Assembly (NCBI GenBank): GCA_000687975.1
Contig: JIAB01000001.1
Coordinates: 1,364,001-1,428,000 of the forward strand
Length of the DNA: 64,000 nt
Direction: 5' to 3'
DNA from: Lachnospiraceae bacterium AC2031
Lineage (GTDB): Bacteria; Bacillota; Clostridia; Lachnospirales; Lachnospiraceae
This document shows, one piece after another, positions 36,518 to 46,504 of the stretch. A model generated the notes under the pieces. That model was given only the letters and a program-made list of their open reading frames with translations. It made no database searches and was not told the origin of the DNA. Each line of letters opens with the position of its first letter. Position 1 is the stretch's first letter. Made by a program: the position numbers and the translations under genes.

Positions 36518-39328
36518 TTAATCTTCACCAAGTTTGATTGCCTCAGTTATGTTGAGACGTTTTATAAATCTTCTAATGATTATCATGCAGAGTATTATAG
36601 CCACTGCCATCACCACTGCAATACGTATGAATCCCTGATAGGAAATATAAACTGTAAGTGGCAGACTGTGCTTCTCTGGGAGATAGATACAGCTGATCAG
36701 CTTTGTAAATAAAGCCGAAGTAAGTATACCCACCATCACAGATGATATCAGCGATGTAAAAGTACTGAGGATATGTTCCTTTACCAGCATGTTATTTATT
36801 CGTTTCATACCCATTCCCATAGCTCGGTAAACTCCGAAATATAGCTGTCTTGAATATATGGATGTAAGCCAGTAGATCAGAAAACCTATAACGCAGATGA
36901 TCATGGATATAATAAAACTTATATTGAAGAGACCGTTAGTGATCAGCAGCATGGCTGAGCCAAATGTTTTGTCCAGTTCAGAATCAAGAGTAGTAAGATT
37001 CTTATAGATGATTCCTTCCTTGTCCAAATACTCCTGAACATCTTCAAGTTCCACACCATCTGCAAGATCGATCCAGACATCTGGAGGAAGGTCTCCATAG
37101 CCAAGCTTCATCTCTGCTTCATTAATCACAACCAGGTATCTCTCATTTTCTACCTTAACTTCCTTAGCTGCGTCATCTGTATAGAAGTATCTGTTAAAGC
37201 TTGGGAAGTTATCCAGGATTCCAACTACCTGTACATTCATTTGATATATAGTTTTATCATCATCACTATTAAGCGCTGACTCCAGCTTCAGTTCCAGAGT
37301 ATCACCAACTTTAACCTTATAATCGTTGGCCATATTCTTCGAAATGATAGCTCCATTACTTACAGTAGCCAGAGCATTGAGGTCGTTATACCAGTGATGA
37401 TCATTATTCATGATATCGAAGGTTGCACTCTTTCCAATTCCTAAAGTGTCAACACCGTAAAGACGTGCATTCTTTATCTTGCCTTTTTCTGTTCCAACAG
37501 TCAGCTTCTCAGTACTGTAAACTCTTGTCATTTCAGTAGCAAGTCCCTCATCCTTCATCTTAAGAATTAAACTATAATCCACTGTAGAAACCTTCCAAGG
37601 TTCTCTCTCATTTCCAGATTTAAGAACACGGCTAAATGGAGTCAGTACACATTCGGTACCCATATCATTAACAAGTCTTTCACGCTTGTTATAGTTTACA
37701 GTCTTAGCCAGATTTGCACTGTAGATACCCATAGCTATGGTAATTATCAGGAACACTGAGATAACCCAGGACTTTCTTCTGGTCTTAATAACCTCTAAGA
37801 ACGCCGCCAATGTTTCAGGCTTCCATCTCTTCTTACCAATCTTATAGATTGCAGTTATTATTAGTCTCGTCAGTCTTATAAGTAAAAATGCAGCTCCAAA
37901 TGTGAATAGCTCAGCGTCTATAAGGATCATAGGATCCATAGTTTTTCCAGCCATGATCTCAGTTACCATTACATCACGCTGCTTTGTGTAGTTGTAAAGA
38001 AGATATACTGCAATCGCGAGAATTATGATATCCAGAAAATATCTTTCTACAAAGTTCTTCTTTGAAGCACTGCCCTTACCCTTATTTGAAAGAACTGTAT
38101 TCTTAGATGCATTCACTATCGGAAGTATCATAAGTGTTCCAGCTACCGGATATGCGATCAGCACATATAAAAGTACTTCAATTCTGAATGTATAAACATC
38201 TGTATCTCTTAAGCTAAATGTTAAAAAGTCAGTTGATGAAGCTCCAAGCTTGCAAAGCACATATCCCAGAAGAATTCCAAGAGGAAGTGTAGCTGTGATG
38301 ATCAATGCAAACTGTGTAAGGTACTGTCTTATAATGGTAAATCTTGATATACCACGAGATCTGAGGACATTTATCTCGGATTCCTCGTAGGTACGAAGTC
38401 TATCTGAAACCATGTAGATAAATATAAGAAGCAGTACGAGAAGAGGAGTTAGTATTGAAACAATAATAACTTTCACAGTCTTTTCAGTTGCGGCATACTT
38501 TTCAAGGAGAGATGTAAATCTGGAATTAAAGTGGTTCTCCTTCTTCTCGAACTGCTTGATATAATCAAGTTCTGCATGAATGTTATCGGAAGTGATACCT
38601 CTATAATCAAGCATTTCATAAACCTGATACTCGATACCATCCACATCATAGGTCTGATAAATCTTCTCAAGATCTTCTGCTCGAACTATAATGGCTCCAC
38701 CAATTTTTCTTGGTCCTTCAAACCAGTAATAATCATTTTTATCAGCAGTTTCTGCTATTCCATCAATTCGTAGACTAAGTTCTTTATCATTCTCATCAGT
38801 CAGAAAATCAAAGACAAGAGTTTCACCTACTGTAAGTGACATTTCATCCATGGTTGACTTTGTTACATAACAGCCGATCATACTATCGTCTGTAGGAATT
38901 CCAGCCTCAATATCTATAAGGTCAATATGTTCCTCATCGCCTACAGCAACAATATTCATAGCCTTTTCTTTACCCTCAATACTTGGGCTCATTCTTCCAC
39001 CAGAAATACTGTAGATTACCTGAGTACTGAGAACTGGAAGCTCCAGATATTTATTCCATCTGTCAGTATAGGTTTTAATTGTTGAATCAACATCCGAGAG
39101 ACCTTCCACTTCTTCTCTTTCCATTCTTTCTGTTCTGGAAATAACAGCTGGATAGATATTATCTTCAAGGGCAGCATCCTCAAACTCGTAAAGAATTACA
39201 TCATCAAGAGCACCCTTCTCAAACATCGGTATCAGAGAAAGCACTGCAACAAGAATCATTATTCCGAAGAAGAGACAAGCATTCAGCAGTCTCTGACTTC
39301 TTAATTTTTTCTGAATGAACTGAAGCAT
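36518..39328 (-). CDS. FtsX-type ABC permease, double module
   Basis: A 936-residue membrane protein with about ten transmembrane segments. TM1 (14-36) is followed by a 250-residue external domain, then an FtsX core near 290-420. More helices lie near 430-500 and at SWVISVFLIITIAMGIYSANL. A second external domain and a second FtsX core (about 815-925) end the protein. This is the duplicated layout in which one polypeptide makes the whole channel and pairs with two ATPases. Such permeases move lipids, lipoproteins or peptides by a mechanical push rather than classic import. Its ATG overlaps the adaptor stop by one base (TAATG). Confidence 0.93.
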   Translation of the reverse strand: MLQFIQKKLRSQRLLNACLFFGIMILVAVLSLIPMFEKGALDDVILYEFEDAALEDNIYPAVISRTERMEREEVEGLSDVDSTIKTYTDRWNKYLELPVLSTQVIYSISGGRMSPSIEGKEKAMNIVAVGDEEHIDLIDIEAGIPTDDSMIGCYVTKSTMDEMSLTVGETLVFDFLTDENDKELSLRIDGIAETADKNDYYWFEGPRKIGGAIIVRAEDLEKIYQTYDVDGIEYQVYEMLDYRGITSDNIHAELDYIKQFEKKENHFNSRFTSLLEKYAATEKTVKVIIVSILTPLLVLLLIFIYMVSDRLRTYEESEINVLRSRGISRFTIIRQYLTQFALIITATLPLGILLGYVLCKLGASSTDFLTFSLRDTDVYTFRIEVLLYVLIAYPVAGTLMILPIVNASKNTVLSNKGKGSASKKNFVERYFLDIIILAIAVYLLYNYTKQRDVMVTEIMAGKTMDPMILIDAELFTFGAAFLLIRLTRLIITAIYKIGKKRWKPETLAAFLEVIKTRRKSWVISVFLIITIAMGIYSANLAKTVNYNKRERLVNDMGTECVLTPFSRVLKSGNEREPWKVSTVDYSLILKMKDEGLATEMTRVYSTEKLTVGTEKGKIKNARLYGVDTLGIGKSATFDIMNNDHHWYNDLNALATVSNGAIISKNMANDYKVKVGDTLELKLESALNSDDDKTIYQMNVQVVGILDNFPSFNRYFYTDDAAKEVKVENERYLVVINEAEMKLGYGDLPPDVWIDLADGVELEDVQEYLDKEGIIYKNLTTLDSELDKTFGSAMLLITNGLFNISFIISMIICVIGFLIYWLTSIYSRQLYFGVYRAMGMGMKRINNMLVKEHILSTFTSLISSVMVGILTSALFTKLISCIYLPEKHSLPLTVYISYQGFIRIAVVMAVAIILCMIIIRRFIKRLNITEAIKLGED

Positions 39329-41673
39329 TAATCCTCCTCTACGACCTCAGCCACTTCACGGACTATCTTGTCGCCAACTTCTACTCCATCTATTACGGCA
39401 TAGTCGCCATTCTTCTCATCTCCAAGCTGAACAACAGTCACATACTGCATTACCAGCTCGCCGTCCACTTCTTTCCACACATAATTCTGCACTTTATCCC
39501 CAACATAATTTGAATATATCAGGCCCTTATCCAGCACAGGAATTCCTTTATAATCTTTAATGAGAAATGTTACTTCAACGTTTGTCTTATCTCGAAGCGC
39601 CTCATCGTAATCAACATTTCCATCTATATCAACATAGAACTGATCCTTATATTCCTTACCAGGAGTACAGTATGTGAATACTGGTTTTCCATCTGAATAA
39701 GTATCGTAGTTCTCTTTGTTACCATTTGTACCTATGGCAGTACCTGTCATCTCCCTACTGCCGATCTTCACATTTATCTTTTTACCAATTGGCGCAGACT
39801 TCAATGTTCCAGTAGGTTCTTCCTCCTGATCACCAACTGCGCTGGTCTTAAACTCTCTCATCTGAATTAGAGTTTCATTTACTCCCTCTTCAGATATCGA
39901 TAGAATGTACTGTCTAAGCTCAAACACCTTTCCAGGAATTGCATCCTTATCCACATTCTTAACTATTCCATCACTTTCCGCATAAACACTTATAAGACCT
40001 TTACCGTCGTTGTTTTCTGACAGTTCTTTATACTGTGCCTGATACTTCTTCAGACTGTAGGAATAATTAACATTTTCCATCTGTATTCTGTAATCAATTA
40101 TCTCTGCATTAAGTTCATTCTTTTCGAATGTATATTTTGCATCCCCTGTGGATGCTACTTCTGAATAACCACCAAATGACGAACTTGCTGCCGATGAGCT
40201 TTCAGTTTCATTACTTGTATCAGATTCACCGCTTACAATAGATTCATTTCCATCTGTGAACTGTTTCTTTAATTCATTCAGATCTTCAATAACACTTGCA
40301 TGATTCTCACTGAGAGTACTGATATTTTCACTGATTTCCTTCAGCTTTGCTGCTGTATTTTCAGTGGTGTAAGTAAAGAGAAGATCGCCCTCTTTAACCT
40401 CGTCATCCTGTTTTACAAATACTTCCTGCAGCTGTCCAGGAAATTCAGTGTAATATCCCTTAATATTTGAGTTTTTACCTAGGATAAACTTACTAAAGGC
40501 TGTAACAGAAACATTTCCTGTTCCCACCTCAACCTCCTTAGTACTCACAGGATAAAACTGATTCAGCGGATAATAGATTTCATCATCTTCCGTAAGACCA
40601 TACTTAATCTCTGTATAATTCCCATTACTGTACCCGGTCTTAACAGTTCTTTTTTCTATATCATCCTCACCTTTTTTCACATATACATATCGGCTGAGGC
40701 CTTCAATAACCACCGCACTGCTACCAACGCATAGAACATTTTCTGCCATGGTCTTCTTAAAAACTAGAAGCATGTTGTCACCTGCCTCAAGCTCTGCGGA
40801 AGCCTCAAATCTCACTGGAATATCCTTATTGGTAACCTGCGACAGACTCTTCATATCTTCTTCGTATTCCAGTTCTTTAATCGGAATCTGCTTACCATCA
40901 ACGAAGGTGAACTTCTCATCATAATCTTCGCATTTATAAAGCTTTACCGGCCTATCAGTTTCTATATAAAGATCATCCATATCAGAGATGACTGCCACAT
41001 TCTCATAAGCCGTTGCTACATCATCAGTACTAATGTCCTTGATAAATGTCACGTACCCCGAATGGTCTGCTACAAGAACTGCCTCACTTTCCCTGGCAAG
41101 CTCCTTATCTCTCGAAGCTGTATAACGACTCACCTTATAATCTGAAAGCTGATTATTATATCTCTTATCCTCACCAAGTAACGAAATCTGTTTATCTGCA
41201 GCTGCTATAGTCTCGCTATTACTACTTTCAGACCCAACCTTTCGGGAAATACTTTCAATCTCTATCTGATCATCTGAGATGTTATTCTGCAGTCCTTTGA
41301 TGGTAGTCTCATTTGATATCATATCTGACCAGTCAGATGAAGTATTGCCATAGGTTTCAACAACTCCGTAAGCTATTACATCACCTTTCTCAACATAATC
41401 TCCAACTTTAACTTCGATACTGTCTAACTGAGTTCTGTTCGTGTAATAAGCAGGATAGTCTTTAGGAACTACAGTTCCCTCAAGATACTGAACATCCTTT
41501 AGGTCACGAACCTCAGGGTGTCTGAATATCTTCGATACAACCATTGGAGCTATAAGCTCAGGTTCGTCGTAAGCTCTATCCTTACAGCCTGTTAACGATG
41601 TGAGAAGGATTGTTCCAGCAAGGGTGCCGGCAAATATTCTCTTTATTCTATTTTTTAAACAACTCTTCTTCAT
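39328..41673 (-). CDS. Lipoprotein membrane-fusion adaptor with doubled architecture
   Basis: A 781-residue lipoprotein (TSLTGCKD lipobox, Cys at about 28). Two HlyD/MacA-like units follow in tandem. Unit 1 has the lipoyl half-motif VKVGDYVEKGDVIAYG near residue 90 and a helical hairpin to about 190. Unit 2 has VFVKQDDEVKEGDLLFTYTT near 420, a long coiled-coil hairpin (to about 585) and the other lipoyl half after it. A C-terminal beta barrel ends with VEVGDKIVREVAEVVEED. Usual MacA-type adaptors have one unit of about 380 residues, like the neighbour at 41695. It should build a conduit outside the membrane on the FtsX permease. Confidence 0.85.
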   Translation of the reverse strand: MKKSCLKNRIKRIFAGTLAGTILLTSLTGCKDRAYDEPELIAPMVVSKIFRHPEVRDLKDVQYLEGTVVPKDYPAYYTNRTQLDSIEVKVGDYVEKGDVIAYGVVETYGNTSSDWSDMISNETTIKGLQNNISDDQIEIESISRKVGSESSNSETIAAADKQISLLGEDKRYNNQLSDYKVSRYTASRDKELARESEAVLVADHSGYVTFIKDISTDDVATAYENVAVISDMDDLYIETDRPVKLYKCEDYDEKFTFVDGKQIPIKELEYEEDMKSLSQVTNKDIPVRFEASAELEAGDNMLLVFKKTMAENVLCVGSSAVVIEGLSRYVYVKKGEDDIEKRTVKTGYSNGNYTEIKYGLTEDDEIYYPLNQFYPVSTKEVEVGTGNVSVTAFSKFILGKNSNIKGYYTEFPGQLQEVFVKQDDEVKEGDLLFTYTTENTAAKLKEISENISTLSENHASVIEDLNELKKQFTDGNESIVSGESDTSNETESSSAASSSFGGYSEVASTGDAKYTFEKNELNAEIIDYRIQMENVNYSYSLKKYQAQYKELSENNDGKGLISVYAESDGIVKNVDKDAIPGKVFELRQYILSISEEGVNETLIQMREFKTSAVGDQEEEPTGTLKSAPIGKKINVKIGSREMTGTAIGTNGNKENYDTYSDGKPVFTYCTPGKEYKDQFYVDIDGNVDYDEALRDKTNVEVTFLIKDYKGIPVLDKGLIYSNYVGDKVQNYVWKEVDGELVMQYVTVVQLGDEKNGDYAVIDGVEVGDKIVREVAEVVEED

Positions 41674-41694
41674 CGCTTCACCGTATTTGCTGAT

Positions 41695-42831
41695 TTATTC
41701 CACCAGAACTTCGTCGCCCTCTTCAAGTCCATCCTCTATAATTGCGTATTCACCAAGTATACTGTCTATCTTTACTTCATGAGCAACTCTCGCTCCGTGC
41801 TCATCTAATGTAAATACGTAATAATGTTCATCTTTTTCAACCACTGCACCTGAAGCAACATAGAGCACATCTTTTCTAGTCTCTTCAGCTACAGCGACCA
41901 TCAGACCTCTTACTATGATCAGGTCATCACTTGTCAGTTCTTCAAATGCGTCGCCAGGAGTTGCATTTGGATCCGCATCCGTCAAGCTCGCTTCAATCGC
42001 ATCCGTCATGCTTGCCTTTGCCGGATCGATAATCCTGAAATAAACCTTTGAACCAGTTGTACTTTTTTCAACATTTGTTACAACCACGTCGTAATCCAGA
42101 ATTCCGTTAGAAGCTGTCACGACCTGTCCAACACTGAGTGTGGTCATCTCTTTAGTTTCCAGATAGTAGGTATCATCTCCACTTGCGACAGTCAGTAGAT
42201 GATCAGAATTACTAACGGTACCACTTATTGCCTGATCAGAAATATCTATAACTTTTCCATCTCTTTCAGCACGAACAGTCAGGTTCTCCCTCTTCTGTTC
42301 AAGCTCAGTAAGGTAACCAGCCGCAACTGTTATGTCCTGATCACATCTTGCGATAGCCATATCGTTATCTTCGTCGTTATCAATCGCTGTTCTGTTCACA
42401 TAGTGCTGTCTCTCCATGGCAGCCGTTTCCTTCTGCTCCGTGTACTGGTCAATCTGAGTATTCAACGTTTCTGAACTCATAGTCAGCAGCACATCTCCTT
42501 CCTTTACCATATCGCCTACGCTTACATACAGCTTATCGAACTTAATATCATCCAGGAGCATTGCATCCATTACTGAAGATGAAAGACCGTACTTTTCCTC
42601 AACATAGTTATCAAGCTTAAGTTCCTCTTCCAGCTGATACGTCACATCGCCTCTCACAACAAAGGTGGTGGAATAAGCTTTCTCCTCCGGTGTGTCTGCC
42701 GATATCCTTGCCAGTGCTCTATCACTGCCACCACAGCCACTTAAGCCAAATGTCATCACACCTGCCAGTAGCAACGCACCAACTTGTTTACCCACACGCT
42801 TTTTAGTTTTCCTATTATTTCTAAAAGCCAT
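41695..42831 (-). CDS. Lipoprotein membrane-fusion adaptor, single unit
   Basis: A 378-residue HlyD/MacA-like lipoprotein with a basic start and lipobox FGLSGCGG (Cys at about 33). Lipoyl-like halves are VSVGDMVKEGDVLLTM and LTVRAERDGKVIDISD, separated by a short helical hairpin. A beta barrel and a membrane-proximal end (GARVAHEVKIDSILGEYAII) follow. It is the first gene of the operon; no convincing promoter could be picked in 42832-42930. It lies 21 bases before the doubled adaptor, so both are probably built into one export complex. Confidence 0.87.
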   Translation of the reverse strand: MAFRNNRKTKKRVGKQVGALLLAGVMTFGLSGCGGSDRALARISADTPEEKAYSTTFVVRGDVTYQLEEELKLDNYVEEKYGLSSSVMDAMLLDDIKFDKLYVSVGDMVKEGDVLLTMSSETLNTQIDQYTEQKETAAMERQHYVNRTAIDNDEDNDMAIARCDQDITVAAGYLTELEQKRENLTVRAERDGKVIDISDQAISGTVSNSDHLLTVASGDDTYYLETKEMTTLSVGQVVTASNGILDYDVVVTNVEKSTTGSKVYFRIIDPAKASMTDAIEASLTDADPNATPGDAFEELTSDDLIIVRGLMVAVAEETRKDVLYVASGAVVEKDEHYYVFTLDEHGARVAHEVKIDSILGEYAIIEDGLEEGDEVLVE

Positions 42832-42932
42832 TTATTTCCTCGTAAAAATCTATTAGATCATCACGCTATATCTCATTTTCGAAGGTATCTTAACAATTAA
42901 ATGTTTCAAACTTGTTTCATTTTGTTACAAAC

Positions 42933-42965
42933 AAAAAAGTGCAGCGGGGTCCGTCCCCGCTGCAC
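42933..42965 (-). terminator. R1 repeat acting as pgi terminator
   Basis: A single R1 unit forms a perfect 11-base stem, 42939-42949 with 42955-42965 (GTGCAGCGGGG/CCCCGCTGCAC), with a five-base loop. On the minus strand it is followed by TTTTTT, as in an intrinsic terminator. It lies 37 bases behind the pgi stop and also insulates the ABC operon. Confidence 0.9.
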
Positions 42966-43002
42966 CTACGCTGTCACTTTTAATCATATCTTATTCTATA
43001 AA

Positions 43003-44358
43003 TTACTTACCAAGTCTTGCACGAAGTTCCTTTGTCATCTCTTCGAAGCCTGGCTTTCCAAGAAGAGCAAACATGTTCTTCTTATATGCCTCAACACCTG
43101 GCTGATTGAAAGGATTAACTCCAAGTGTATAACCACTTACACCACAAGCAAACTCAAACTTGTAGAACAGTTCACCAAGGGCAAGTTCATCAATCTCTTC
43201 CATATCTATACGGATGTTTGGAACACCACCATCAACGTGAGCAAGGATTGTTCCTTCCATAGCACACTTATTGATGAAGTCAACTTCCTTACCAGCAAGG
43301 TAGTTAAGTCCGTCAAGATCCTCATCCTCAGTTGTCATTGTAACTGCCTTCTTAGGATTTACAACATTGATAAATGTCTCGAAATGATTCTTTGTTCCTT
43401 CCTGGATGAACTGACCAAGTGAGTGAAGGTCTGTTGTGAAGTCAACACCTGCAGGGAAGATACCCTTGCCGTCCTTACCTTCGCTCTCTCCGTAAAGCTG
43501 CTTCCACCACTCTGTTACATAGTGAAGAGCTGGCTCGAAGTTACCAAGGATTTCCATACCAAGTCCATTCTCATGAAGAACATTTCTTACTGCTGCATAC
43601 TGAAGTACATCGCTGTCCTCGAATCCCTTCTCAAGGCAGTACTCACGAGCATTTGCAGCACCCTGCATAAGCTTATCGATATCTGCACCACTTGCAGCGA
43701 TTGGAAGAAGACCAACTGCTGTAAGAACTGAGAAACGTCCACCTACATCATCAGGTACAACATATGTCTCATAACCCTCTGCATCAGCAAGAGTCTTAAG
43801 GGCTCCACGAGCCTTATCTGTTGTAGCGTAGATTCTCTTTGCTGCGCCTTCCTTACCATACTTCTTCTCAAGCATACCCTTGAAGAGACGGAATGCAACT
43901 GAACACTCTGTTGTAGTACCAGACTTAGAGATAACATTTACTGAGAAATCTCTATCACCGATTACATCAACAAGCTCTGCAATATATGTTGAACTAAGGT
44001 TGTTACCACAGTAGTAAATCTCAGGAGTCTTACGAACTTCCTTTGATACCATATTATAGAAGCTGTGACGAAGTGCCTCGATTGCAGCTCTAGCTCCAAG
44101 ATAAGAACCACCGATACCGATTACAAGAAGTACATCTGAATCGCTCTGGATCTTTGCAGCAGCTTCCTTAATACGAGCGAACTCAACCTTGTCATAATTA
44201 ACTGGAAGATCGATCCATCCAAGGAAGTCATTTCCCTCTCCTGTCTTCTCAACAAGAGTCTTCTTAGCAGCTTCGATTCTAGGCTTAATAGCAGCAACTT
44301 CTGCGTCACTAGCTTTGAACTTAGTATTATCGAAATTAAAACTAATCTTCTGTGCCAT
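43003..44358 (-). CDS. pgi: Glucose-6-phosphate isomerase
   Basis: The enzyme interconverts glucose-6-phosphate and fructose-6-phosphate in glycolysis and gluconeogenesis. The 451-residue Bacillota form has [37 protein letters not shown] and [24 protein letters not shown] lies eight bases before the ATG. It is transcribed alone, from a strong promoter to an R1-derived terminator. Confidence 0.97.
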   Translation of the reverse strand: MAQKISFNFDNTKFKASDAEVAAIKPRIEAAKKTLVEKTGEGNDFLGWIDLPVNYDKVEFARIKEAAAKIQSDSDVLLVIGIGGSYLGARAAIEALRHSFYNMVSKEVRKTPEIYYCGNNLSSTYIAELVDVIGDRDFSVNVISKSGTTTECSVAFRLFKGMLEKKYGKEGAAKRIYATTDKARGALKTLADAEGYETYVVPDDVGGRFSVLTAVGLLPIAASGADIDKLMQGAANAREYCLEKGFEDSDVLQYAAVRNVLHENGLGMEILGNFEPALHYVTEWWKQLYGESEGKDGKGIFPAGVDFTTDLHSLGQFIQEGTKNHFETFINVVNPKKAVTMTTEDEDLDGLNYLAGKEVDFINKCAMEGTILAHVDGGVPNIRIDMEEIDELALGELFYKFEFACGVSGYTLGVNPFNQPGVEAYKKNMFALLGKPGFEEMTKELRARLGK

Positions 44359-44406
44359 AATTTTTCTCCTTTATAAATCTTTGATAATAAGTGTATAACA
44401 ACATGC

Positions 44407-44435
44407 ATTATACGCTTTTTCAAAACCCATTACAA
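44407..44435 (-). promoter_or_regulatory. Promoter of pgi
   Basis: TTGTAA (44430-44435) and TATAAT (44407-44412) are 17 bases apart, about 50 bases before the ATG and just behind the MATE terminator. Confidence 0.88.
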
Positions 44436-44441
44436 GAATAA

Positions 44442-44463
44442 AGAGTGCCACAATTGGCACTCT
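44442..44463 (-). terminator. Terminator of the MATE gene
   Basis: Stem AGAGTGCC/GGCACTCT (44456-44463 with 44442-44449) with a six-base loop, followed on the minus strand by TTTATTCTT. It starts 12 bases after the stop codon. Confidence 0.8.
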
Positions 44464-44475
44464 CTAAATAATGGC

Positions 44476-45861
44476 TTATCTAACCGCAGGTCTTACTGCA
44501 GCAACATTTTTTCTTACATGAACTGTCTTTCCTCTAAGTTTCCTCATGATCACCGCATAGGCAATTATAAGGAAGATATCCGCAAGCACCCATGCAAGCG
44601 GGCTGGCCAGACACGCAGCTTTATATCCATACACAGGAACAAGCACTGATCCAGCAAAGCTTCTTGCTATCATCTCGAATACCCCAGCAAGGATAGCCAG
44701 TATGGAGTAACCCATACCCTGAATTGTAAATCTGACCACATTTACCAGCACAAGGAATATATAGAACATGGAATTGTACTTCAGATACATCGAAACATTC
44801 TGAAGCAGCATCGCACTAGGCTCTTTAATAAACAGGTTTGCAAGGCTCACACCGAAGAAGCTGAGAACGGAAAATGCAATCACTGCATATACACATCCGA
44901 GGATGTTGCACCATTTCATTCCTTCGCCTATTCTGCCGTACTCCTTAGCACCCATATTCTGTCCTGAAAATGTTGCAGCTGTTGAGCCAAGAGCATCATA
45001 AGGACAGCAGAAGAACATGCTTATCTTAAGAGCTGTTGCAGAGGATGCTACATAAACACTTCCGAGTACATTTACAGCTGACTGAAGAACAACGCTTCCG
45101 ATAGCTGTAATAGAATACTGAAGTCCCATAGGAATACCTACATATAGAAGCTTTCCAACGCACTTAAGATCAAGTGGAAGATCTTCCTTCATCAGTCTGA
45201 GAATCTCAAACTTCTTTCTCATATAAGCTATACATAAAAGACCTGAAACAAGCTGTGATATAACTGTTGCCCATGCTGGTCCTGCAATACCCATATACTG
45301 AACCATTACTATATCAAGAACTATATTAAGTCCTGAGGATATAAGCAGGAAGTAAACAGGTGTACGACTGTCCCCAAGACTCCTCATTATTCCTGAAGCC
45401 ATGTTATACATGATGGTTACAGGAATACCTATGAAGAGAATTGAAATATATATATAAGCATCATCTATTATATTAGATGGTGTGTGCAAAAGCTTAAGTA
45501 TGTTCATACATAACAGGTAAACAACAACTGTGATAACGGTACCTAGAACAGCTGCCGTCCAGATTGCATTTGCCACGAATTTTCTCATAGTAACGTAATT
45601 CTTGGCACCAAACTTCTGTGCTATAGGTATCGCAAAGCCTGTACAAAGTCCCATACAGAAACCGATGATCATGAAGTTAATTGCTCCAGTTGAACCAACC
45701 GCAGCAAGGCTGTCCTCGCCAAGGAATCTTCCGATTATCACAGTATCTACCAAACTGTAGAACTGCTGAAACAGATATCCGATCAGTGTAGGCAGCATGA
45801 ACCCTAATATATGTTTGAATGGTGAGCCCGTTGTCATATCAACTGTTTTCTTTTCAGTCAC
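44476..45861 (-). CDS. MATE-family multidrug/cation antiporter
   Basis: A 461-residue, twelve-helix transporter. The N-lobe signature MTTGSPFKHILGFMLPTLIGYLF and LVDTVIIGRFLGEDSLAAVGSTGA is typical of NorM/DinF-type proteins, which export drugs or metabolites using a sodium or proton gradient. The start is a GTG at 45861 with GAGGG six bases upstream. The leader (45862-45910) is almost all purine on the minus strand. The substrate is unknown. Confidence 0.93.
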   Translation of the reverse strand: MTEKKTVDMTTGSPFKHILGFMLPTLIGYLFQQFYSLVDTVIIGRFLGEDSLAAVGSTGAINFMIIGFCMGLCTGFAIPIAQKFGAKNYVTMRKFVANAIWTAAVLGTVITVVVYLLCMNILKLLHTPSNIIDDAYIYISILFIGIPVTIMYNMASGIMRSLGDSRTPVYFLLISSGLNIVLDIVMVQYMGIAGPAWATVISQLVSGLLCIAYMRKKFEILRLMKEDLPLDLKCVGKLLYVGIPMGLQYSITAIGSVVLQSAVNVLGSVYVASSATALKISMFFCCPYDALGSTAATFSGQNMGAKEYGRIGEGMKWCNILGCVYAVIAFSVLSFFGVSLANLFIKEPSAMLLQNVSMYLKYNSMFYIFLVLVNVVRFTIQGMGYSILAILAGVFEMIARSFAGSVLVPVYGYKAACLASPLAWVLADIFLIIAYAVIMRKLRGKTVHVRKNVAAVRPAVR

Positions 45862-45928
45862 GATTTTCCCTCTTTCTTCTTCGTCTCTTCTTCTCTCTTT
45901 TTCTCTCTAATTAATCATACGAATGAAA

Positions 45929-45957
45929 GTTATACTACTTTAGAGGATTAATCGCAA
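45929..45957 (-). promoter_or_regulatory. Promoter of the MATE gene
   Basis: TTGCGA (45952-45957) and TATAAC (45929-45934) are 17 bases apart. A purine-only tract of about 45 bases follows in the transcript. Confidence 0.75.
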
Positions 45958-45980
45958 TACGGAATATCTGCTAAAAGTTT

Positions 45981-46481
45981 TCAGTTTTTGAGGGTGTTTT
46001 GAGAATAGTTCAACAAAAGAAGATGCAGAAATCCTTGAAGTTCTTCAGAACAATTGGCCTTGATTGCTGTGTAGGCCTGCTGCCTGCCTATAAAGAAATA
46101 GAAATTAGTCTTTGTCTCTATCACTTTATAAAAATCTGCATATTTAATAATGCTTACACCCTTTGGACTGTTGATCATAACCTGATCTTCCTGAAAGCTC
46201 ATTCGATATGAGTTTTCCTGGATTATCTTATTAGAGTTGTAGTTGATAGTCGATGTAAGGATTATTCTGACCCATATCATAAATGGCATCGCAACCGCCA
46301 TTAGTATACAGAATAGTCCAAGGTACGGATTCCAACATAGCCCACAGAATAATCCAAACCCTATGATAGCCAGCATAGCAAATATCACTATTCCCAGATA
46401 CACACGATGTATCTTAAATATAGCTGCTATACTCATCCTCGTCATTTCCTTGGGCGTCCATTTTGTTTCTGTCTCGTACAT
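45981..46481 (-). CDS. YcxB-like membrane protein
   Basis: A 166-residue protein with two transmembrane segments (about 25-45 and 50-72), followed by a C-terminal domain with NSYRMSFQEDQVMINSPKG, IIKYADFYKVIETKTNFYFF and GRQQAYTAIK, the pattern of the YcxB-like family of unknown role. The ATG at 46481 has GAGGGGG upstream. The open frame to 46553 is translated R1 repeat (MQWGQTPLHGG) and is not part of the gene. It follows the beta-propeller gene and may share its transcript. Confidence 0.85.
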   Translation of the reverse strand: MYETETKWTPKEMTRMSIAAIFKIHRVYLGIVIFAMLAIIGFGLFCGLCWNPYLGLFCILMAVAMPFMIWVRIILTSTINYNSNKIIQENSYRMSFQEDQVMINSPKGVSIIKYADFYKVIETKTNFYFFIGRQQAYTAIKANCSEELQGFLHLLLLNYSQNTLKN

Positions 46482-46504
46482 ATTTCCCCCTCTTCTCCCC
46501 AAAT

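Noticed and set aside
42832-42930. Promoter for the ten-gene ABC operon
   Set aside because: Several AT-rich hexamers occur (for example TTGTTA with a poor AGATAT), but none has both boxes acceptable at 16-18 bases.
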